A DNA stretch of 64,000 bases from Monomorium pharaonis (taxonomy: Eukaryota; Arthropoda; Insecta; Hymenoptera; Formicidae), in the NCBI RefSeq assembly GCF_013373865.1, contig NC_050475.1, positions 9,816,021-9,880,020 of the forward strand. Direction: 5' to 3'. This document shows positions 11,229 through 20,401 of this stretch, piece after piece; the first letter of the stretch is position 1, and each line of letters starts with the position of its first letter. The notes under the pieces were generated by a model that saw only the letters and a program-made list of their open reading frames with translations, made no database searches and was not told the DNA's origin. Made by a program: the position numbers and the translations under genes.

Positions 11229-11769
11229 TTAGGTTGGCAAATAAGTTCGTTCGGTTTTTTTAGAGTAAAATAAAACACAATTTTTTTATACACAGAAGAA
11301 ATTTTAATCAATTATATATTGACCATTTTTATCAATGACATTTTGCCATCTTTCCACCAAATTCATTATGCCGCGTTTGTAAAACGTCTGGAGCTTATCG
11401 GCGAAAAACCAATCCAGCTGTCTTTTGACGGTCTCCTCATCCTTAAAAGTTTTCTCGTTCATAGAGTTCTGTTAAGGCATCATTTCCATATACACGGCAT
11501 ATTTTTTTATGAGCCTCCGCAGCTCGTTTGCCTTTTTTAAAGTAATAAAGTAAAATATGACGATAATGGACGTTATTTAATTCCATTTTTACAGCTACGC
11601 AGCATACACAATATTGATGTTAATCAAACCACAATTCACAGAAAGTTTATGTGAAATATAACCTCTCAAATAGGCATTCGAGTTGCACGGTACTGCCAAC
11701 CAAAAAAAAAAGTGAATCGGAATGAACTTGCACGAAATCAAAAACCGAACGAACTTATTTGCCAACCAA
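11229..11769 (-). mobile_element. Internally deleted mariner element (mellifera-type)
   Basis: Ends TTAGGTTGGCAAATAAGTTC... and its inverse ...CTTATTTGCCAACCAA form ~30-bp TIRs with one terminal mismatch pair. TA borders both ends (11227-11228, 11770-11771). Length 541 bp against about 1.3 kb for full mariners. The TIR and the transposase ends resemble mellifera/mauritiana-group mariners. The gene is on the minus strand; its middle, including the catalytic DDD domain, is gone. Confidence 0.95.
11304..11586 (-). pseudogene. Mariner transposase relic: N- and C-termini fused by deletion
   Basis: Starts ATG at 11586 with HYRHILLYYFKKGKRAAEAH and KKICRVYGNDALTE, the helix-turn-helix N-terminus that binds the TIR. 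At about residue 39 it jumps to the extreme C-terminus (NEKTFKDEETVKRQLDWFF, then ERWQNVIDKNGQYIID) and stops at 11304-11306. The two parts are out of frame with each other (283 nt in all), so no fused product is expected. The catalytic aspartates are absent. It can only be a substrate for transposase supplied elsewhere. Confidence 0.93.
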
Positions 11770-11993
11770 TAATAAAATTATAATTAATTGATCAAATAGA
11801 TAATTTACTTAAAAAAAGAGGTGTTAAAACGTCAGCTTAGAGGACTACATTAAACAAAACCTTTTACTATTGTTTGACTGTTTATAACTCGAAATGTTTA
11901 TAACGATAAAATTAAATAAAAAAGCACTCAAGTATACATATTTTCGTGCAATAATACACTAAGTTAAAAAAGAATGAGGAAGTATGTATACAT

Positions 11994-12296
11994 GGAGAGA
12001 AATTTCTCTTAAAATTACCCTGAAAATCGTGGTAATTATGAGACAACGTAAACCTTTAAGAACCTTTTACTATACTTTTAATAAAATTTACTAAAATTTA
12101 CTCAAATTTAATAAAAGTTTAATAAAATTTGGCAAAGTTTTAGTAAATTTTGTTAGAAGTAAAATTTACAAAATTTTGCCAAATTTTATTCAAATTTTAG
12201 TAAATTTTGTCAAAAGTATAGTAAGATTTTTCAAAGTTTACGTTGTCCCACAATTACCACGATTTTCAGAGTAATTTTTAAGAGAAAATTCTTTCC
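11994..12296. repeat. ~300-bp inverted-repeat MITE
   Basis: Arms of ~60 bp (11994-12054 and 12236-12296) pair GGAGAGAAATTTCTCTTAAA and CGTGGTAATT with their inverses. The centre is built from repeated AAATTTACTAAAATTTACT-like words. No gene, no clear target duplication. Confidence 0.85.
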
Positions 12297-12659
12297 GTAA
12301 TTTAAGACAATTTAAGATACATCTTCAAACAATTTCAAAAGTAAAAAGTGTCTTATAGCAAATGTCATTTGTTGTGTATTGAGATATTAGCGTTATTATA
12401 TAACTGTTATATAACTGCAGGTATTAGCAAATAATTTTATAAGTAATCATAAAAATTCTTTAATGGTCATAATACTTAGAAAATTATAATGTTCCCTTTT
12501 CTTCTAATATTTTGTTAAAAAATTTAAGATTATTAAACTGTTTTATGATTTTATATTCTTGTTTGTAAATGAGGCAATAATTATTATTCATTCATGGATA
12601 AATTTGATAATATTTGTGTACAAAAAATACAAAGAAATCTCAACTAGGTCTAGGAAAAC
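12297..12659. other. AT-rich sequence, nothing recognised
   Basis: No gene, no repeat structure noted. Confidence 0.4.
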
Positions 12660-13110
12660 CATTTAACATGTGTACTCAATGTCTCAGTACTCTCCGCGCT
12701 GGAAGTTTTATCAAGCGTATGAGAGAAATGAGGGAGTGGTTGGTAAAAGAGGAGGCGAATAAGAAGAAGTAACGTTGGCTCTCTGTTGGCCGCGGGACGC
12801 GTCACCCATCCAGATCACGGTGACCGATATGATCCCATATGGTCACCTTTGTGTTGTACACTTCCGCTCGCGGAGCTAAAGCGCTTCTTGTAGCTACAAA
12901 ATGGTTGCGACAAAGTAAGTAAGCTTGGCACGTACGATGAGACCGCGACAGTCGACTTTCGAGCTAGTCGGCTTCTTTGAAGAGACAATCTGGACGATAG
13001 GCGAAACAATCGCCGTTTCTTGGTCTCTCGGCTGGCCAGCAAAGGCCACCAACTCTGAACAACTTGCCGATGATGATGAGAAGGTTCATGTGCTCGATAG
13101 TGCTGTTCCA
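12660..13110. promoter_or_regulatory. GC-richer intronic block, possible regulatory element
   Basis: Base composition rises sharply against the AT-rich surroundings. It contains CCGCGGGACGCGTCACC-type sequence and an ACAAAATGG followed 12 bases later by GTAAGT (12897-12920, plus strand) that could mimic a tiny first exon. No known domain in any frame. Function inferred only from composition. Confidence 0.3.
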
Positions 13111-13113
13111 TAA

Positions 13114-13690
13114 CACGGGCACACAAAAAATAAAAAGTTGTCTAAACAGAATACTCCACTAGGCTATTTTTATGTATTTTGGCGTGCTGAATACAAATAT
13201 AGTGTCAGAATTGCTCTATCACCCACGTTTTTTTCTAATCTAAAAAATGGTCTTAAAAACCTTGAAAATTGTAATAATTTCACTGCACGCGGAAAATGGC
13301 AAGTGAGGGGGCAATTTTGACACCGGATTTATGTTCAGCTGCTCAAAATACTTAAAGATTTCATAGTCTGGTCCGTGATACAGATCAATGTTTTTGATAT
13401 GGCAGCGCAGCACAGTTACCTCCCCCCCCCAAAAAAAATGGTATCCTTATGTATTTTGAGCCGTTGAACACAAATCCGGTATCAGAATTGCCCCATTACT
13501 CATTATTTTCTCCATACAGAGCAATTATTGCAATTTTTAAGGTTTTTAGGCTACTTTTTTATTTAAAAAAACAAATGATGGATGATGAAGCAATTCTGAT
13601 ACCGGATTCGTGTTCAGCATGTCAAAATTCGTAAAGATAGCCTAGTGGAGTATTCTGTTCAGACAACTTTTTATTTTTTGTGTGCCTGTG
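13114..13690. mobile_element. TAA-flanked inverted-repeat element (PIF/Harbinger-like duplication)
   Basis: Ends CACGGGCACACAAAAAATAA and ...TTATTTTTTGTGTGCCTGTG are inverse with one mismatch, and arms extend ~80 bp (ACTCCACTAGGCTATTTT and inverse). A TAA sits immediately outside each end (13111-13113, 13691-13693), the 3-bp TWA duplication of Harbinger elements. The interior has a second, weaker inverted pair (ACCGGATT...GTTCAGC). No coding region. Confidence 0.75.
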
Positions 13691-13693
13691 TAA

Positions 13694-15237
13694 ACAAACA
13701 ATAATCAGACATTAAAATATGATACTTGGCTGAATATTCGGATTATACCCAATGAGAAATGGTACATCGAATCGACAACGATTGGACGTCAAATTCATTA
13801 TCATTTCACGCTGAGATATGATTATAATTAGAATAGCAAAACATATTATCGATAAATTATCGATTGACATGTGACTAAAAAATAAATTTTGTAAGTAAAT
13901 CTTACCAAATCTTTTTCCCTTATTTTAGAATGGTTAATCTTGAGATTCGTGATAACTTGAAAATCTTTAGCCGTTTGTTAACGTTACCTTCGCGACACGA
14001 TAGGTTCACAAGGCTTTAGATCACTCATTGCGATTGTCAGTAAAGCCAGCATTGTGCGTAGCATAAATAGATAGCTATCTGCCTAGACTTAGATACTCGG
14101 TTCTTGATTATCAGAGTCGTATCTGCGCGCAATTCAGCTCGCGTATGATGTATATATATGTATTTAGTAGCGGGAGGTTTTCGCGTTGCGCGAAAGGTAA
14201 AAGCGAGGAGGAGGCTGAAGAGGCGGCCGCCATCTGGACGAATAACCTGATAACCGGTACAACCTGTTATGGACGCAACGCTATAGATTCTGACCTACGA
14301 TAACCTATGCTGGCCGGCCTTAGACGCGGAAGAACAAACCACCGCCATGCAAAATCGAAAAATCCAAAGAAGACTTGCCACGCGTCTCTTCTAGACACTC
14401 GCAGGACACTCGCGGCGCGGAAACGCATTAACCTGTCCGCGTATGGGACTCGACGACTTCGCGGAATCACACCTCTGGACCTTTTTCCTGTGAAAAATGG
14501 TGTGAGAAGAGAAAAAACTCTATTCGTGATATGCGTGACACGCATACTAATGTATGAACATACTAATGCCCGTGATAAATGTCGATCCTTGATTTCATTT
14601 TTTTTTCTCTTTTGTACGAGACCTTGTATCTTGTATAAGGACTTTACATTAATAATACTGTTAGTACCTATAAATACTAACAATATCGTTAATTGTGCAT
14701 GATTAATATTAATGCATTACAGAATATTGATGATGATCCAAAAGAGTGTGTACAAAAGATGTGTTGTATGTTTTGATGTTTTGCGAAACACATAAAGATT
14801 CAATATTTTTCTTATTCAATTTGTATTGAAAAAAATCCTAGCTAAATCTCTAAGTAATCAGGAAAAATTTTGAGACGCATTTTAATTAGAAAAAAAAACA
14901 ATAATTAATTTCATTATTTTTTCCAGTTATCTGGTCATATTTCCCAAACAACATATTAATCAACATGATGTCGAAAAGATATCAAGTTGACCAGTCATCT
15001 GTCATTGATTTAAAATGACTAACTTTATTCTATTTTGACCTCATACTTTTTTTTTTATTTCCATTATATCTGGCATGTAGATTTATTATTTACATAATCT
15101 TGTGTCAAGAAAGTGATACCTGTAAATTTGTAATACTTGCGCAATGTTGTGTCATATCAAACGGACATTATTTTAATTTGATTAATTTAATCCTTTGTGT
15201 CACAAATTCCACTAATAGATCTTTTATGAAAATTGGA
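13694..15237. other. Intronic sequence with GC-richer block at ~13980-14560
   Basis: AT-rich ends. The middle (about 13980-14560) is GC-richer with CpG-containing runs, for example GAGGCGGCCGCCATCTGG near 14220. No recognisable protein in open frames there. Candidate enhancer or unannotated 5' exon; nothing more can be said. Confidence 0.3.
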
Positions 15238-15597
15238 ATTTTCGGGGTCGCTTAAACCGAATCTGAAGTCCATTTGGTTCTATCACGTCAGGTTTTTCGT
15301 AAATCAGGTTTACGTAAATTGAGAAATAACCTGAAATTTGGTTGTAAAAAACCAACATAATTACGAATAACTATAACCCAAATATTTTAAATATTGTAAA
15401 CTTCTAGCCTCTGGACTCCATAACTTTAACTCTCATAATCTTGAAGACTTAAACTCAGGTTTAGGGTTTTAATTGTTCGTAATTGTGCTGGCTTTTCAAC
15501 CCCAGATTTCAGGATATTTTTCATTTTCCGAAAAACTTGATGTGATGGAACCAAATGGGTTTCAGATTCAGTTTCAGCGACTCCGAGACCACGAAGT
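15238..15597. repeat. Imperfect inverted-repeat element
   Basis: Left arm (15238-15370: GAAGTCCATTTGGTTCTATC, CAGGTTTTTCG) pairs with right arm (15465-15597: CGAAAAACTTGATGTGATGG, AACCAAATGGG). Several mismatches. Likely a decayed MITE. Confidence 0.65.
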
Positions 15598-17670
15598 ACA
15601 TCATATTTTGTCCAGGGCACTTCAAAAAAAAATTTTATGGTTCTGTGGTATGAATCCGCAATCAGATTTTCGAAATTCAAAATGGCGAATCCAATATAAT
15701 GGACGTAATTTTTAAAATTTACTATTTACTCTATTTACTAACTAATTATCTAGGATTTTTTTAGGACGTTGATTACGAATCCGTTATCAGATTTTATCAG
15801 AATTTACTATTATTGAAGTTTCATATTTTATTTAGGAGCCTATGGGTTCCTAATCAACAACTCGAAAAACTTTTAAATAACAAGCTCCTAAGATATTTGT
15901 TGAATTTAGAATTTTGTGTCTGCTATATTAAATCTGCCATATTTTGTAATTTGTATTTTTCATTTAGAAATCATCATCAACGATCTTTAAAACCGTAAAA
16001 TACGAATGTTTAAGTACAGGTTTGTAATTAAATTTTTTTATAGACAAATTTATTTATTAGAAGTGACAGTTTTACAATGTATATTTATTTTAAAAAATTA
16101 TTTATTTTACATAATTTAGTAATTTTATTATTCAGAGAAAAGTCTTTACACTCTAACGTTCCAATACTATAAGAATACTATAAGAATACACGAAATACTT
16201 GGTTACTTGAAAGAAAGTATTTGGACAATAGGTGATGTCGTGGTGGCATCACTGTGATTTTATCCTTTTATCTTTATAGAAGGTACGAAAAGATCAGAAT
16301 TCCGAATATGTTGAAAAATTTTTTACAAGTTTTGTAAAAAAATTAATTAAATGCAGTTAAAAGTTATAGTGTTAGAAGATGTATTTATTGAACTTAGCAA
16401 TTTAATCAATGCTAATAATGCTTTAGAATTTTCATAATTTATTATAAATACGACAAAGCAATACAGTAGCATTCTAATATTTTTAAACAAGTGTATAATA
16501 TGTAATTGCTTTGCATATTTTTTAAAATTAATATTTTTTAATTAATAAATAATAAAGTTACGGGTATAATCTATTCCCCGGTTAATTTAATGATTTCAGT
16601 TGTATTCACTCTATTTTTACAAATTTTTCAGCACATTCATTATTCACATACTGGAAATAACGCATTATAAATAATCTCTTTAAAAAAAAGAGAGATTTGG
16701 ACAGAGAATTCGCAACTATTATTATAGTTCAACACCCACTCGATCAAATGTTCTTATTAAAATTAAAGCAAACTTAAATAAAAGTTGCAAAGCTTTTATT
16801 GTCTAGTATTAATAACAATAATACCTATATTAATATTTATTGATCCCTTTTTCATGATTAATTTGCAAATAAACAACGAACGAGATATTCGAAAAAACAT
16901 GAAATAAGTATGAACAGAAATATCTTTTCATATTTAGATATTTTAGAGACAAAACTGTTTTGAAAGGCATTTTTGTTTTATTCGTTATATTCATTTGATT
17001 TATTATTAAATATTTGAGAGATAAGCCTGTGATTTTTTATAGACATCAAAGTTTATTGATGTTAATTGTTTTTTCTATTTTGTTATTTTATTACATATAT
17101 ATATATAATTACAGTGATATTAATTTAAATATTTTATTTTAAGATACGACTGCCTTAAAGGATTTATATTCATGTTGATAATTGTAACAATATAACTGAT
17201 ATAAATATTTTAATAAAAATAAAGCTTTAATAAAAATTACGGATTTATATTCATGTTCATAGTTGCAACAACATAACTGATATAGATATTTTAATAAAAA
17301 TAAAGCGATATATTACTGTCTATTTCTGTCTATTATATATCTGTCACCTGTGTGCCTTATCGTAATCGTGACAAATCATAGCGTGTTCAGCCACTGCAAA
17401 ATCTTAAGAATCTATTCAGATAAATCTACTATAACTACATAATCATTGTCTCATATAAAAACAAAAATATAAGGTATTTAAAAAGTTTGATAATCTAAAT
17501 TTTTCAATAGTAGCATTATTTTTCAATGACATCAATATTAAAGAAGAAGGTGATATTATAGCTCTTGTAGGTACACACACACACACTGTAATCATTCATA
17601 ATATCTCTATTTTTTAGGTAAGGAATTCTAGTGATTGCTTCTAATAGAAAGGAATACATCCCATCCTAAT
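15598..17670. other. AT-rich intronic sequence, nothing recognised
   Basis: No genes or clear elements. A near-duplicate segment (GATTTATATTCATGTTSATA ... TAATAAAAATAAAGC) occurs twice at 17160-17225 and 17240-17306, a local tandem duplication. Confidence 0.45.
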
Positions 17671-18020
17671 ACAGCGTTGCGTCGACGTTTCGCAAAAAAT
17701 TACAGTTTGCATCATTAAGTCATGATGATTGTGAGGTTTCTTGGATTGTGATCGTCTTTAAATACCCCTCATCCTGTTGATGGGAAGGGGGAAGAGAAGG
17801 GGGCATGGCGATTTGTCCAATGTTTTAATTGATCAATTTAAAAATCAAAGGAACAGTGTGCCAAATCGAACTTGTCTGATAACCGTTATCATTGTTAAAG
17901 TTATCGGAATTTTTCAAAATTTCCATACTTTTATTATGTTCCCTGGCAAAGTAATTTTGAAAAGAGACTAGCCCTGATGATGCAAACTATTTGCGAAACA
18001 TCGATGTAACGCTGTTTCAG
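17671..18020 (+). repeat. Penelope/hammerhead-like repeat with inverted termini
   Basis: Left end ACAGCGTTGCGTCGACGTTT-CGCAAA (17671-17696) is the near inverse of right end TTTGCGAAACATCGATG-TAACGCTGT (17990-18014). The right end also reads CTGATGA, a GCAAA/TTTGC stem, then GAAA and a self-complementary ACATCGATGT, the order of a type I hammerhead ribozyme. Penelope-like elements carry such ribozymes in their terminal repeats (established). A bulged T beside CTGATGA and an unclear stem I suggest a decayed motif. No reverse transcriptase is present. Confidence 0.5.
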
Positions 18021-18852
18021 CATGCGACATATATTCAGAAGCCCATTTTATTGGAAGCAACGTCAATGACCGCGAAAACTTTAAATTTACAATAAAGAGC
18101 CTCCACGGAAAAACTATCCTAGATTCGATTAATCAATTTACTAAATTTAGGAAGTCCTTGCACGTACAACTGTGCTCATTAGCATTTCTAAAACGGTACC
18201 GCGACTATTAGGTGGTACCATAATACTTTTAATTAAAAAACCTCGTGCCATCTTCGAACCGGGTGAAAGGTATTCATTTGGTTTAATAAACATTGTTGGA
18301 AATTAGTTGGAGAGAAAATCTCAGCAAAAAAATCTAGTTGAAATTTCTCAAAAACTCCTTGAATTACACCTTTCTCTTTCCAATTTTTTGGACCCGGAAT
18401 TGTGGCGAACATTGGATCGGATAACATACGACCAAGCCATTTGCTCCGCTGAGACGAGAACACCGAAACAAAAAAGTAAGTATAATAAGATTAGTCTTTA
18501 GGTCCGAAGTTTTCATACATAGAGTGAAGAATCCCTTAACAGTTACAACACTGAACTTTAAGAAATTTCAGAGAATTATATGATAAATAGTGTAAATATT
18601 ATGGTAATTTGATGAAAAACATAGTAAAAATTTTCAAAATTTATTCCTTGATTATTATTATATCATAGCAAATTTTACTGTAAAATTTTCTTTGCGTGCG
18701 TTGTTTTGATTTTGTCACTTCTAAGAAAGCAATTTATTATTTTCTGCTCTAGTTTCTTTAGGACAGCTTTATTTTAGTTACTATTTGTAGCGTTTGTCTT
18801 CAACTAACTATTGCAGTTAGAGAGTATCTGGTAATTGCGTTGTTGGGCATTA
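18021..18852. other. AT-rich sequence with segment repeated inverted near 20.2 kb
   Basis: No gene. 18600-18645 (GATGAAAAACATAGTAAAAA) is inverted relative to 20215-20250, and GAAATTTCAGAGAATTATA at ~18565 recurs at 20294. Remains of one repeat family on both sides of exon 19153-19391. Confidence 0.4.
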
Positions 18853-18860
18853 TCCTTACC
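18853..18860 (-). other. Duplicated copy of the 5' splice site (MITE target duplication)
   Basis: TCCTTACC here is identical to 19146-19153, which contains the real donor of the 19153-19391 exon (minus strand G|GTAAGGA). It is therefore a second potential donor 293 bp downstream. If it were used, the retained sequence would give stop codon TAG four codons after the normal junction (GTA AGG ACA TAG). Confidence 0.85.
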
Positions 18861-19145
18861 TATAGATATAGTAAGTATAGACTGAGTATTCCGCTGTATA
18901 AGCGTTGATGCATACGAAAAGAAAGAGAAAAGATATAAGAAGACCTTCTTTCTCTTTTTAATACTGGAGAAGTGGGGAGCACTTCTCCTCATCTCCTCGC
19001 GTCGATTCATCATTTCCCCTGTTAGGCTCTCTCTACTACGATGATGTCAGAGAGAGAAAGAAACTCTTCTCACATCTTTTCTCTTTCTTTTCGTATGCAT
19101 CACGCTTATACAACAAATGCTCGGTGTATACTTACTATGTCTATG
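18861..19145. mobile_element. 285-bp hAT-like MITE inserted at a splice donor
   Basis: TIRs: left TATAGATATAGTAAGTATAG, right (inverted) CATAGACATAGTAAGTATAC. The arms continue ~75 bp (TATAAGCG..GATGCATACGAAAAGAAAGAG). Perfect 8-bp direct repeats TCCTTACC flank it, the duplication length of hAT transposons. No coding capacity. The target was the exon/intron junction of the zinc-finger gene, so the element now begins at intron position +8. Confidence 0.9.
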
Positions 19146-19152
19146 TCCTTAC

Positions 19153-19391
19153 CTGTTCATGTTTCTTTAAGTAGCTGAGCCGCGGAAATGTTCTGTCGCA
19201 GAATTGGCAGGGATAGGGGGCAGTGGGATTATTGCCGTCAGGATTGACGCCGACATCTGCGTCAACTTCGGGCTCCGATGGGAAGCTGGCTGACGTCGGC
19301 GTTGCGCAGGATGACGGCGTCTCGCCGCCGCGACGCGAGTTGGGCCCACCATCCTCGCTGTGCCACGAAGAACTTCCAGTTCCTAGAGCCT
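19153..19391 (-). CDS. Coding exon, ZNF423/ZNF521/Oaz-type factor (linker and finger 1)
   Basis: 239-nt minus-strand exon, acceptor ttccag ending at 19392 and donor gtaagg from 19152. The first two bases complete a split codon; the frame then reads ALGTGSSSWHSEDGG..., a Ser/Gly/Pro/acidic linker, and ends PYPCQFCDRTFPRLSYLKKH-EQ. The finger-1 sequence with PCQFCD and LSYLKKHEQ is nearly that of vertebrate ZNF521/ZNF423. The codon after EQ is supplied by exon 133-275 (SH...), completing CX2CX12HX4H. The protein is a nuclear DNA-binding factor; family members interact with Ebf/Collier and SMAD proteins (family knowledge). Only the part near the N-terminus is in this window. Confidence 0.93.
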
Positions 19392-19394
19392 CTG

Positions 19395-20261
19395 GAATTA
19401 AAAAAAAAAGGAATATTAATTTTATCTTGATATATCACCAATATTTTTTACATCTAGTTTTATATCTAGTTTTTTATATTTCATTTTTTTACATCTGATT
19501 TAATTTTTTCTACATCTAACTTTATATCTAGTTAATTCTTTAGGAGTTTTCACGAGTGTTGCGAAGAAGAGAATGCTTTTATGTTCAAGACAATCTACGA
19601 CTTACGAACGTGTCGTGTATACGCATAACGACATTATGGATCAAGCTGATCTCACTTTGCCTGTTACGTGTCCCTTTATATGGTTCTTGTAACGAGTGGA
19701 GACGATAAAACTCGTACCATTAACCCTCAAGTTTTGACTGACTTAAGAAAGATCGCGGTCCTGTGCGACCTTAGACCGCAGCGTTTAATAAACAGGACAC
19801 CTCGTGTGAATATCACCTTCATTAACTCAGTTGCTTAACACCTCGTTTGAATCTTTTTAAGTAAATAACTTTTTTATAGAACAAACTAATGTAACATATT
19901 TGTTTAAAATTTACAATATTTTTAATTAAATGTATATTCTAAAAAATGGCAATAAATGAATGAATAATAATATTTGGTGTTTATAACCTTTATCATGTTG
20001 ATGTTTATATAAATGCCATTTTTTAGCATGTATTATTCTCACACATCATAAAAGAAACAATTGATAAAAGGTATCTTAAAGTTGGTATAATAAAATAGTA
20101 TTTACATAAAATAATTTCTTAGTATTTCTGAAATTTATTGTATATAGAAAATTTTATAGTAGAAATTATTACGGTAAACAGTAAAAATGGACCAAGGAAG
20201 GAATTATAAATTTTTTTTACTATGTTTTTCATTAAAATACCATAATGTATGTACACATATC
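19395..20261. other. Intronic sequence, nothing recognised
   Basis: Mixed composition near 19540-19830, AT-rich after. No gene. The 20190-20250 part is an inverted relative of 18600-18660. Confidence 0.4.
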
Positions 20262-20360
20262 GTATATGATAGTAGCCACGAATCGTAAGAAGAAATTTCA
20301 GAGAATTATACTTATATAATCCTTTGAAATTTCTTCTTATTGTTTGTGGCTACTATTGCA
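20262..20360. repeat. ~85-bp hairpin next to hAT element
   Basis: AGTAGCCACGAATCGTAAGA-AGAAATTTC pairs with GAAATTTCTTCTTATTGTTT-GTGGCTACT around an ~18-nt loop (20271-20354). Looks like a small MITE fragment; a miRNA-like fold cannot be excluded from sequence alone. Confidence 0.6.
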
Positions 20361-20401
20361 CATAATAATTTTTCCGTATATAAAATTTTCTCCGTGCAGC
20401 T

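Larger units (their letters stand above)
276..19152 (-). other. Intron A of the ZNF423/521-like gene (~18.9 kb)
   Basis: GT donor at 19152-19151 (gtaagg) and AG acceptor at 277-276 bound an 18.9-kb intron. It splits the codons ...KKHEQ and SHGDQ inside finger 1. I see no other host coding exon in it. Most of its recognisable content is transposon-derived (LINE, mariner, several MITEs), plus two GC-richer blocks near 12.7 and 14.2 kb and a scaffold gap. Intron bounds rest on consensus splice sites and in-phase joining of two family-specific exons. Confidence 0.88.

Noticed and set aside
12815..13126. 103-codon minus frame and ATGG...GTAAGT on plus strand
   Set aside because: No family resemblance and the frame runs into a MITE end; the tiny plus-strand exon has no partner exon that I can identify.
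14267..14702. Overlapping 138- and 131-codon frames
   Set aside because: Both strands open at once in a GC-richer block, with no domain; probably composition.
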